From contig NZ_AP024652.1 in assembly GCF_019977315.1 (NCBI RefSeq), forward strand, positions 930,001-994,000: a stretch of 64,000 bases of DNA. The letters run 5' to 3'. Below are positions 9,296 through 16,643 of this stretch, in pieces. How positions within the stretch are numbered: the stretch's first letter is position 1; each line of letters begins with the position of its first letter. A program made the position numbers and the translations under genes. The notes beneath the pieces were generated by a model that saw nothing but the letters and a program-made list of their open reading frames with translations, had not been told where the DNA came from and ran no database searches. This stretch comes from Arthrobacter sp. StoSoilB22. Lineage in GTDB: Bacteria > Actinomycetota > Actinomycetes > Actinomycetales > Micrococcaceae.

Positions 9296-9641
9296 GTCAC
9301 GTGCCGGCGTCGTGCGTTCCGCTGTGGTGTCTGCGGGCTTGGCCGCAGCGCTCCTGCTGAGTGGTTGCGGAGGGACCCAAACCATGGACGTGGCGGCCAG
9401 CTGCGCTTTCCTGAACGACGACACCTTCAAGCCTGACGGCAATCAGCAGCAGCAGTCCAAACAGATCGCCGAGCACTATCACCAGATAGCGGGCAAACTG
9501 GCTCCGGAAATCGGCAACCCGATCAAGGAGATGGCGGCAATCATGGACGAAGCGGCGGCTTCTTCGCTCGGGGCAGCCACCCAGGACCAGCAAGAGAAGC
9601 TCAAAGTGCAGTTCAACAAGATCGGCGAATACTGCAAGTAA
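9288..9641 (+). CDS. Small lipoprotein of unknown function
   Basis: About 117 residues. A signal peptide with a lipobox LLLSGC at about residues 22-27 predicts membrane anchoring. The mature part is a short helical domain with Gln-rich stretches and two further cysteines (SCAFLND and EYCK), which could form a disulfide. The ATG at 9288 is preferred because an AAAGG lies 8 bp upstream; a GTG at 9279 is also possible. It overlaps the ispF 3' end and precedes cysS. I do not recognise the family. Confidence 0.65.
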   Translation: MPKSRAGVVRSAVVSAGLAAALLLSGCGGTQTMDVAASCAFLNDDTFKPDGNQQQQSKQIAEHYHQIAGKLAPEIGNPIKEMAAIMDEAAASSLGAATQDQQEKLKVQFNKIGEYCK

Positions 9642-9676
9642 GCAGGTAACACCGCGTCATCGGCTAATCTGGAGCG

Positions 9677-11140
9677 GTGACCCTGCGCTTCTATGACACC
9701 GCCTCCGCCGAAGTCCGCGACTTCGTTCCCCTCGAAGACGGCAAGGCCAGCGTGTACTACTGCGGGGCCACTGTCCAAGGAATGCCGCACGTGGGCCATG
9801 TCAGGTCGGCCATTGCCTTTGACCAACTGACCCGTTGGCTTGAGTTCCGTGGCCTCCGGGTCACGGTGGTACGCAACGTCACGGACATCGACGACAAGAT
9901 CCTGGCCAAGTCCGCTCAGTCGTTCGGGCCGGACTGGGATGCCGAGCCATCCGCGCGCCAAGCCGAAGAATGGTGGGCCTTGGCTTACCGCTACGAGCAG
10001 GAATTCGAGAATGCGTACGAATCCCTCGGCGTGCAGCGGCCCACCTATGAGCCCCGCGCCACGGGCCACATCCCTGAGATGCACGCACTGATCCAGCGCC
10101 TCATTGACCGCGGCCACGCCTACCCTGCCCTGGACGATTCCGGCGACGTGTACTTCGACGTCCGCTCCTGGAGCAAATACGGTTCGCTGACCCGCCAGAA
10201 TATTGACGACATGCAGGGAGCAACGGACGTCGAGGCTCAATTCATCAGCAGGAAGCGCGATCCGCGCGACTTCGCGCTGTGGAAGGGTTTCAAAGACGGT
10301 GAGCCCGTCACGGCCAAGTGGGAGTCCCCTTGGGGCGCAGGCCGTCCCGGCTGGCACCTGGAGTGCTCAGCCATGGTCACCAAATACCTGGGCCCCCGGT
10401 TTGATATCCACGGTGGGGGACTGGACCTTCGCTTCCCGCACCACGAGAACGAGATGGCCCAGTCCCAGGCCGCCGGCGACGATTTCGCCAACTTCTGGAT
10501 GCACAACGGCATGGTCACCTACGAGGGCGAAAAGATGTCCAAGTCGATTGGCAACACTGTCAGCCCGGCCGAGATGCTCCAGCTCGCATCGCCTCGCGTG
10601 GTCCGCTACTACCTTGGCCAGGCCCACTACCGTTCCATCCTGGACTACCGGCCCACCTCGCTGCAGGAGGCCGCGGCCGCCGTCGAGCGGATTGACGGTT
10701 TCATCCACAAGGCATCTTCCAAGGTGGACACGGATGCCTCGGACGTGTCCCCGCAGGCGAATATGCCCGCGGCTTTCATCGCAGCCATGGACGACGACCT
10801 CAACGTCCCCCAGGCCCTGGGCGTCCTGCACGAAACCGTGCGGGCAGGCAACACCGCCCTGGCTGCCGGTGACCTTGAAGGCGCGAAATCGGCCCTCTAC
10901 AGTGTGCTGTCCATGACCGAAGTGCTTGGCCTGGATTCGGTCAAACGTCCCGAAGCCGTCCAAGGGCGCGAGCACGCGGCCCTGGAAGTGCTGATCGAAG
11001 CTCAACTCGAAGCCCGTGCCGCCGCCAGAGCCAGCAAGGACTGGGCCGCGTCCGACGCGATCCGTGACACGCTCGCCGCCGCCGGCGTCGTCGTCGAAGA
11101 TGGTGCGGACGGCGCCACCTGGAGCCTGAAACGCGACTGA
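9677..11140 (+). CDS. cysS: Cysteinyl-tRNA synthetase
   Basis: Charges tRNA-Cys. A class I aminoacyl-tRNA synthetase of 487 residues with the zinc-binding cysteine in [19 protein letters not shown] (containing the HIGH-type PHVGH), [20 protein letters not shown], and the KMSKS motif [11 protein letters not shown]. The C-terminal helical DALR-like region follows. The GTG start is at 9677. It follows the isoprenoid genes and precedes rlmB, the same order as in mycobacteria. Confidence 0.96.
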   Translation: MTLRFYDTASAEVRDFVPLEDGKASVYYCGATVQGMPHVGHVRSAIAFDQLTRWLEFRGLRVTVVRNVTDIDDKILAKSAQSFGPDWDAEPSARQAEEWWALAYRYEQEFENAYESLGVQRPTYEPRATGHIPEMHALIQRLIDRGHAYPALDDSGDVYFDVRSWSKYGSLTRQNIDDMQGATDVEAQFISRKRDPRDFALWKGFKDGEPVTAKWESPWGAGRPGWHLECSAMVTKYLGPRFDIHGGGLDLRFPHHENEMAQSQAAGDDFANFWMHNGMVTYEGEKMSKSIGNTVSPAEMLQLASPRVVRYYLGQAHYRSILDYRPTSLQEAAAAVERIDGFIHKASSKVDTDASDVSPQANMPAAFIAAMDDDLNVPQALGVLHETVRAGNTALAAGDLEGAKSALYSVLSMTEVLGLDSVKRPEAVQGREHAALEVLIEAQLEARAAARASKDWAASDAIRDTLAAAGVVVEDGADGATWSLKRD

Positions 11141-11220
11141 CAAACCGGCGCGACAGCCGAATTGCATCGGGTCAGTAGACTTGATTCCAGACTTACTCAC
11201 AAAATCAAGGATGGAATCTC

Positions 11221-12213
11221 ATGGCCAATAATGGTCGCCGGTCGGTCAAACAGAAGAAGGGCCCCACCACCGGAACCGGTGGCCACGGCCGCAAGGCCCT
11301 GGAAGGCAAGGGTCCTACGCCCAAAGCGGAGGAACGCACCTACCACAAGGCATACAAGAACAAGCAGCTGGCTGAGCGCTCGGCTGCCAAGCGCGGCCCG
11401 GGCACCCGTCAGGGTGGTGCCGGCGCCCGCTCCGGTCCCAAGGGCCGTGCAACTGAAGAGCTGGTGACGGGCCGTAACTCGGTGGTCGAGGCTCTCCGCG
11501 CCGGAATCCCGGCCAAGGCTTTGCACGTCGCCATCCGCATTGAGATGGACGACCGCGTCAAGGAATCCCTCAAACTCGCGGCCGAACGCGGCATTCCGCT
11601 GCTCGAAACCGGCAAGGTTGAGCTGGACCGCATGACCGAGGACGCCGTCCACCAAGGCCTCGTACTGCAGATCCCGCCGTACGAATACGAGGACGCATAC
11701 GACCTCGCCGAGACGACCCTCGCCAAGTGGAAGAAGGGGCACATTTCCAACGCCCCCATCTTCGTTGCACTGGACGGCATCACCGACCCCCGCAACCTCG
11801 GCGCGATCATCCGCTCCGTCTCCGCTTTCAGCGGCCATGGCGTGATCGTCCCCGAGCGTCGCTCCGTCGGCGTCACGGCGTCCGCCTGGAAGACCAGCGC
11901 CGGTGCCGCTGTCCGCGTCCCGGTTGCCCGCGCGTCGAACCTGAACAACGCGCTCAAGCAATTCAAGAACATGGGCATCTATGTCCTTGGCCTGGACGGA
12001 GACGGCGACGTCTCGCTGCCCGACCTCACCGTGGCAACCGAGCCCGTGTGCATCGTGGTCGGTTCAGAAGGTAAGGGCCTGAGCAGGCTCGTGCGCGAAA
12101 ACTGCGACCAAATCGTCTCGATCCCGATCGACTCCGCCATGGAATCGCTCAACGCATCCATGGCCGTCGGTATCTCCTTGTACGAAGTGTCGAGGCAGCG
12201 CGCCGCCAAGTAA
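11221..12213 (+). CDS. rlmB: 23S rRNA (guanosine-2'-O-)-methyltransferase RlmB (SpoU/TrmH family)
   Basis: 330 residues. A long basic N-terminal extension (about 80 residues rich in Lys, Arg and Gly) precedes the substrate-binding domain, which opens VTGRNSVVEALRAG, and the SPOUT knot domain with its three motifs: ALDGITDPRNLGAIIRS, CIVVGSEGKGLSRLVREN, and IPIDSAMESLNASMAVGI. Expected to methylate G2251-equivalent 23S rRNA. The ATG at 11221 follows GGATGGAATCTC. The stop-proximal 30 bp is partly duplicated downstream. Confidence 0.92.
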   Translation: MANNGRRSVKQKKGPTTGTGGHGRKALEGKGPTPKAEERTYHKAYKNKQLAERSAAKRGPGTRQGGAGARSGPKGRATEELVTGRNSVVEALRAGIPAKALHVAIRIEMDDRVKESLKLAAERGIPLLETGKVELDRMTEDAVHQGLVLQIPPYEYEDAYDLAETTLAKWKKGHISNAPIFVALDGITDPRNLGAIIRSVSAFSGHGVIVPERRSVGVTASAWKTSAGAAVRVPVARASNLNNALKQFKNMGIYVLGLDGDGDVSLPDLTVATEPVCIVVGSEGKGLSRLVRENCDQIVSIPIDSAMESLNASMAVGISLYEVSRQRAAK

Positions 12214-12250
12214 TCCTCGCTCGGCGCCGCAAGCGCCAAGTAGTCCTCGA

Positions 12251-12335
12251 GAAGGCGCCGCAAGCGCCATCCTCCGCGTGCTCGCTCGTTCCTCGCTTAG
12301 ACGCACGCTACCGGATGGCCCTTGCGGCGCCTTTC
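12251..12335. terminator. Long inverted repeat after rlmB
   Basis: Two arms of about 21 bp (12251-12271 and 12314-12335; core GGCGCCGCAAG / CTTGCGGCGCC) pair with one mismatch and one bulge around a 42-nt loop. Position after rlmB suggests termination or RNA 3'-end protection. Confidence 0.55.
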
Positions 12336-12351
12336 GTGTGCCCGGAGTTCA

Positions 12352-12447
12352 ACGCTCTATCACATCCGTCGGGTTTGGGCCGGACGCTCTCTCACATCCC
12401 TCGGGTTTGGGCCGGACGCTCTATCACATCCGTCGGGTTTGGGCCGC
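12352..12447. repeat. Three tandem 32-bp units (ACGCTCTMTCAC family), array 1
   Basis: Three units of exactly 32 bp, starting at 12352, 12384 and 12416, each open ACGCTCTMTCAC and end near GGGTTTGGGCCG. Units 1 and 3 are almost identical and unit 2 differs at two positions. Related arrays with the same period lie at 26935 and 44621. Confidence 0.9.
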
Positions 12448-12477
12448 CGAGCAAAATGGGGAATCCACCGGGACGGG

Positions 12478-13287
12478 TTAGAAGTCGCGGCGGTTGGCCA
12501 GCACGGGAAGTTTTTGCCGGGCGTCTTCCACAGTGGCGGGGTCGAGGTCGTAGAAAATGAGGCCCGGCTCGCCTTCGAGGGTTTCCAGTACCTGGCCGAA
12601 CGGGGATACGACGGCGGAGTACCCCACTCCCGTGGGCGCGGAACCTTTAACCTCGATGCCTTGGCTTGCCGGATCGCCTTGGCCGCAGGCGAGGACGATC
12701 GTGGTGGTGTCCACGGCACGGGCACGGGCCAAGAGTTGCCACTGCTCGGCCTTGCCGGGCCCGGAACCCCAGGACGCGGAAACGATGTTGACTACAGCGC
12801 CGCGCTGGGCATTGGCCATGAACAAGGCGGGGAAACGGATGTCGTAGCAGGTGGCCAAACCAAAGGTGAGACCACCGGCGTCGAACGTTACCGGATCGGT
12901 GCCAGCCTCAACGGTGTCCGATTCCGCAAAACCGAACGCGTCAAAGAGGTGGATTTTGTCGTAGCTCGCTTCCACGCCCGGTCCCGTGGCCAGAAGCGTG
13001 TTCCGCACCCGCGGTGAACCGGAATCGGAGGGGCTGCCCGGGGTGAACATGCCCGCCACGATCACCAGCTGAAGTTCCTCGGCGAGGGCTCTCACCCGGC
13101 TGGCCCACGGCCCGTCCAACGGCTCGGCGATGTCCAGCAGCGAGTTTCCGAACGCGCGCATCATCGCCTCGGGGAACACCACCAACTCGGCGCCGCCGTC
13201 CTTGGCCCGGCGGGCGTTGTCCTCAAGGAGCCGCAGGTTGCCGGCCAGATCCCGGCCGGTGATGACTTGGGCAAGTGCCACTCGCAC
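12478..13287 (-). CDS. Carbon-nitrogen hydrolase (nitrilase superfamily amidase)
   Basis: 269 residues. The Glu-Lys-Cys catalytic triad of the nitrilase superfamily is visible: E40 in LVVFPEAMM, the lysine in SYDKIHLFDAFG, and the cysteine in GLATCYDIRFPALF. The GTG at 13287 has a strong GGAGG 7 bp upstream. The family hydrolyses amides such as omega-amidase substrates or deaminated glutathione; the substrate here is not determined. It reads towards the 32-bp repeat array and converges with rlmB. Confidence 0.9.
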   Translation of the reverse strand: MRVALAQVITGRDLAGNLRLLEDNARRAKDGGAELVVFPEAMMRAFGNSLLDIAEPLDGPWASRVRALAEELQLVIVAGMFTPGSPSDSGSPRVRNTLLATGPGVEASYDKIHLFDAFGFAESDTVEAGTDPVTFDAGGLTFGLATCYDIRFPALFMANAQRGAVVNIVSASWGSGPGKAEQWQLLARARAVDTTTIVLACGQGDPASQGIEVKGSAPTGVGYSAVVSPFGQVLETLEGEPGLIFYDLDPATVEDARQKLPVLANRRDF

Positions 13288-13506
13288 GATGTAACCTCCA
13301 GTTGTCTTGGTCCCAGTATGCCAATCCGACTGGCAAGGAGGCAGAGCAAGGCGACACAATTGCTTCCCTCCATCCCCACCCGGCCGGACTCACATGCGGC
13401 GTTTCAGCACGTGAGTGGCTGATCAAATCCCGCCATATTGGGGCAAGTAATGAAATCGAGACGCTGAACGTCGTCACATGGCGGGCCCGCGCGGTACATA
13501 CTTTGC

Positions 13507-15642
13507 GTGGAACTAAACTTGCAAGCAATGGTTATGCCTATTTTTGACACAGCAACTGCCCTGGACGCATCGCAACCCAGGCCCCTCGGACTGAGCACGC
13601 CCCAGTCCGCAGTTCCCGACGCCCAGACCACCCCGGAAAATTTGGTGAACGTGGCCGTGTTCGCCCCGGATCTGGACCGGGTGGAGGTGGTGTTCCAAGC
13701 ACCTGGGGAAGCTTGGCAGTCCCACATCCTGTCCAACACCGAGGACGGCGTGCACTTCAGCCTTGTCAACGGCATGCCGCCAGGCACCCGCTACGGCTTC
13801 CGGGCCGCCCCGAGCGAGGGCGGGCTTCCTCTGTCCATGCCGGCTTTGGACCTGGATAACGACGGCGGCCAGCCGCTGCTGCTCGATCCTTATGGCCGCG
13901 CCGTGGACCAGCGGGGCGAGTTCCTCACCAGTGTCCACGTGGAGACAGGCTTTGATTGGGGCGACGATCAACCGCCGCGGACGCCCATGCGTACCTCGGT
14001 GATCTATGAGGCACACGTCCGCGGCCAGACCATGCTCCACCCGGACATCCCGGAGCACCTCCGCGGGACGTATGCTGGCATGGCGCATCCTGTGATGATC
14101 CAGCACCTCACCGAACTAGGCATCACCGCTGTCCAGCTCCTGCCCATTCATTTCCACCTGGATGAGTCCCATCTTCAGGACCTGGGAATGACCAATTATT
14201 GGGGCTACAACACGGCCGCTTTTTTCGCTCCCCACGCTGACTACGCCACGGAGGCGGCTCGCAACGCTGGTCCCCATGCGGTGCAGGATGAGCTCAAGGG
14301 CATGATCAAGCTGCTCCATGCGGCGGGGATCGAAGTCATCCTTGACGTCGTGTACAACCACACCGCCGAGGCGGGGCCGGACGGACCGCCACTGAGCTTC
14401 CGTGGATTGGCTGAGAAACGCTATTACCGGCACGATGCCCACGGCCGTTACTTGGATACCACCGGGTGCGGCAACACGTTGGATTTCAGTGATCCAGTAG
14501 TGGTTGACCTGGCATTGGATTCCTTGCGTTACTGGGTGAACGACTTCCATGTGGACGGGTTCCGCTTCGACCTCGCCGTGACACTGTGCCGCGATGCCAG
14601 CAACACCTTTGATCCGCAGCACCCATTCCTGCAGGCGATTGCCGAGGACCCCGTACTTTCAGGGGTCAAACTGATCGCCGAACCTTGGGACGTGGGCTAC
14701 GGTGGCTGGCAGACCGGCCGCTTCCCGCAGGGCTGGTCGGACTGGAATGACCATTTCCGCGACGGCGTCCGGAGCTTCTGGCTCTCCGACCGGGCTGCCA
14801 TGGAATCCGGTGGCCATGGCGGCTCCATTGCGTCACTGGCTGAGCTGATGGCGGGCTCCGCCAATCTCTTCGCGTCATCGGGACGCACACGGCTGGCCAG
14901 CGTCAACTTCATCACTGCTCATGACGGCTTTACCCTCAAAGACCTGGTGAGCTACGACCGTAAGCACAATGAGGCTAACGGCGAGCAGAACCGGGATGGC
15001 CACGGAGACAACCGCAGCTATAACCACGGCGTGGAGGGGCGGAGCGAAAACGAGGCAATCGTGGCCGCCCGCGCACTGTCGGTCCGCAATCTGATGGCCA
15101 CTTTGCTCCTGTCTTTCGGTGTTCCCATGATCACTGCCGGTGACGAGATCGGGCGGACCCAACAGGGCAACAACAATGCCTACTGCCAGGACAACCCCAC
15201 GGCTTGGCTCGATTGGAGCCGGACCCAGGAAGCCAATGCCATGTTCAGGACCACGCGCGAACTGGTCAGGCTGCGCCGGTGGTTTCTGCGGCATCAGCCC
15301 GAGAGTTTCCCCGGCAACGCCAACGACTCCAGCTTGCAATGGTTTGATGACAAGGGAAAGCGGATGACTCCGGCGCGCTGGAACGAGCCCGACCTCCGTT
15401 CCGTCCAGCTCCTGATGGGTCACGAGGACAGTGAGATCCGCGGCTTGATCTCGGTGAACGGCAGCAACCAGGACGTGAAAATGGTCCTGCCTGAGATTTT
15501 GAGCGAGTCAGGCATCGGTAAGCGCATGTTCGAACTTCGCTTCACCACCTCGGTGCTGCATGAGCGCAGGAAGGGGGCGTTGGTGGCTTCCGGCGAGCGG
15601 GATATCCTGCAAGCCAACACCATTAACGTCTACCGCACCTAG
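13507..15642 (+). CDS. glgX: Glycogen debranching enzyme GlgX-type (GH13 isoamylase family)
   Basis: 711 residues, typical for GlgX. An N-terminal CBM48/E-set domain precedes the GH13 barrel with VILDVVYNHTAEAG, nucleophile about D355 in DGFRFDLAV, acid/base about E392 in LIAEPWDVG, and FITAHDGFTLKDLV. Expected to hydrolyse alpha-1,6 branches of limit dextrins after phosphorylase action. The start is uncertain: GTG 13507 lies 6 nt after a TACATA -10-like box and could be leaderless, while ATGs at 13528 and 13534 are alternatives. Confidence 0.88.
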   Translation: MELNLQAMVMPIFDTATALDASQPRPLGLSTPQSAVPDAQTTPENLVNVAVFAPDLDRVEVVFQAPGEAWQSHILSNTEDGVHFSLVNGMPPGTRYGFRAAPSEGGLPLSMPALDLDNDGGQPLLLDPYGRAVDQRGEFLTSVHVETGFDWGDDQPPRTPMRTSVIYEAHVRGQTMLHPDIPEHLRGTYAGMAHPVMIQHLTELGITAVQLLPIHFHLDESHLQDLGMTNYWGYNTAAFFAPHADYATEAARNAGPHAVQDELKGMIKLLHAAGIEVILDVVYNHTAEAGPDGPPLSFRGLAEKRYYRHDAHGRYLDTTGCGNTLDFSDPVVVDLALDSLRYWVNDFHVDGFRFDLAVTLCRDASNTFDPQHPFLQAIAEDPVLSGVKLIAEPWDVGYGGWQTGRFPQGWSDWNDHFRDGVRSFWLSDRAAMESGGHGGSIASLAELMAGSANLFASSGRTRLASVNFITAHDGFTLKDLVSYDRKHNEANGEQNRDGHGDNRSYNHGVEGRSENEAIVAARALSVRNLMATLLLSFGVPMITAGDEIGRTQQGNNNAYCQDNPTAWLDWSRTQEANAMFRTTRELVRLRRWFLRHQPESFPGNANDSSLQWFDDKGKRMTPARWNEPDLRSVQLLMGHEDSEIRGLISVNGSNQDVKMVLPEILSESGIGKRMFELRFTTSVLHERRKGALVASGERDILQANTINVYRT

Positions 15643-15669
15643 GCACTAACCACGCAGGGAGTTCACCGC

Positions 15670-16140
15670 ATGAGCAGCCGAAACAAACTGGTGGCCTTCG
15701 CGGGACTGGTGATCGCCGTCGTCGTGCTGGTGGTTGCCATGGTGGGCGGAGGCTCACTGACCGCGCAAACCACGACGCCGGAACCTGGCTCTCCGTCGAC
15801 GTCACCGAAGGCAGCAACCACCGCAGCTGCCACCCCTGCCGTCGCCAACCCTTCTGCGCTGCCCTCCATCAATGCCTCGCAGCTACCCAGGGAAGCCCGC
15901 CAAACCCTTGCCCTGATTGCTAAGGGCGGCCCGTACCCTTACGACCGTGACGGCGTGAATTTCGGCAACTTCGAGGGTTTGCTGCCCAAGAAGTCCGGTG
16001 GTTTCTACAAGGAGTACACAGTGCCTACGCCAGGGGAGTCGGACCGTGGCGCGCGACGAATCATTGTGGGCAAGGACTCAGCCAAGTACTACACACCGGA
16101 CCATTACGAGTCCTTCAAATTCATTGTCGAAGACAAGTAG
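15670..16140 (+). CDS. Membrane-anchored or secreted guanyl-specific ribonuclease (RNase Sa type)
   Basis: 156 residues: an N-terminal hydrophobic segment (about 7-25), a Thr/Ser/Pro/Ala-rich linker (about 30-68), then a microbial RNase domain. Its C-terminus aligns by eye with Streptomyces RNase Sa: E115 in FYKEYTVPTPG, R126 in SDRGARRIIVG and H145 in YYTPDHYESF take the places of the catalytic Glu54, Arg65 and His85. All three are present, so it should be active. The gene begins 27 bp after glgX and is followed 6 bp later by its presumed inhibitor, a barstar-like protein. Confidence 0.88.
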   Translation: MSSRNKLVAFAGLVIAVVVLVVAMVGGGSLTAQTTTPEPGSPSTSPKAATTAAATPAVANPSALPSINASQLPREARQTLALIAKGGPYPYDRDGVNFGNFEGLLPKKSGGFYKEYTVPTPGESDRGARRIIVGKDSAKYYTPDHYESFKFIVEDK

Positions 16141-16146
16141 GAGCTC

Positions 16147-16506
16147 ATGAAGATTTATTCCGCAGACACCTGGACGCTTGAAGAACTGCAAGAGCAGGTC
16201 TCCGACGCCGGCCGCCGGACCCTCCTTGTCCCGCCGGCGACCACCAAGCAGGCGGTTCTGGAGGTTTTCGGCCAGGTCCTCGACTTCCCCGAGTATTACG
16301 GGGTGAACCTCGACGCCCTCAACGACTCCTTGCACGATTACGCCGATGCCCTCTCTGAGGATGACGGCAGCCCAGTCACCATGATCTGGCAAGTCCCCGC
16401 GGCCTACCGCACGGACCGCTCCTTCGGAGTAGTCTGCGAAATCCTCCAAGACGCCGAAAAGTACGCCGGACGGGACCTCACGGTCATCGCGGTCTTCGAA
16501 AACTAG
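16147..16506 (+). CDS. Barstar-family ribonuclease inhibitor
   Basis: 119 residues with the barstar signature FPEYYGVNLDALNDSLHDYA, including the aspartates that enter the RNase active site in the Bacillus protein. The C-terminal VIAVFEN strand matches the family end. Cytosolic, with no signal peptide. The 6-bp gap to the RNase gene and the GGAGCTC site upstream indicate an operon in which the inhibitor protects the cell from its own RNase before export. Confidence 0.9.
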   Translation: MKIYSADTWTLEELQEQVSDAGRRTLLVPPATTKQAVLEVFGQVLDFPEYYGVNLDALNDSLHDYADALSEDDGSPVTMIWQVPAAYRTDRSFGVVCEILQDAEKYAGRDLTVIAVFEN

Positions 16507-16534
16507 TCGCGCCAACGGGCCCTATGGATCCCAA

Positions 16535-16640
16535 CCGTAGCGGGCCTTGAGACGCAATTGGCGACCGTGACCCGGCAGCGTGCGTCAAAGCGACGAAGGA
16601 GCAGCACGCAGAGGGTTACGGTCGCCAATTGGGCTACGGC
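16535..16640. repeat. Long inverted repeat between convergent barstar and glgP genes
   Basis: Arms 16555-16573 and 16613-16631 (CAATTGGCGACCGT / ACGGTCGCCAATTG core, 19 bp, one mismatch) surround a 39-nt loop that contains a smaller GCGTGC/GCACGC pair. CCGTAGC/GCTACGG further out adds a possible outer stem. It could act as a bidirectional terminator, but the length and nested structure also suit a small palindromic element. Confidence 0.7.
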
Positions 16641-16643
16641 GGA

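Noticed and set aside
12352..12447. Possible CRISPR array because of regularly spaced repeats
   Set aside because: Units are contiguous with a fixed 32-bp period and no unique spacers, and no cas genes are in the window.
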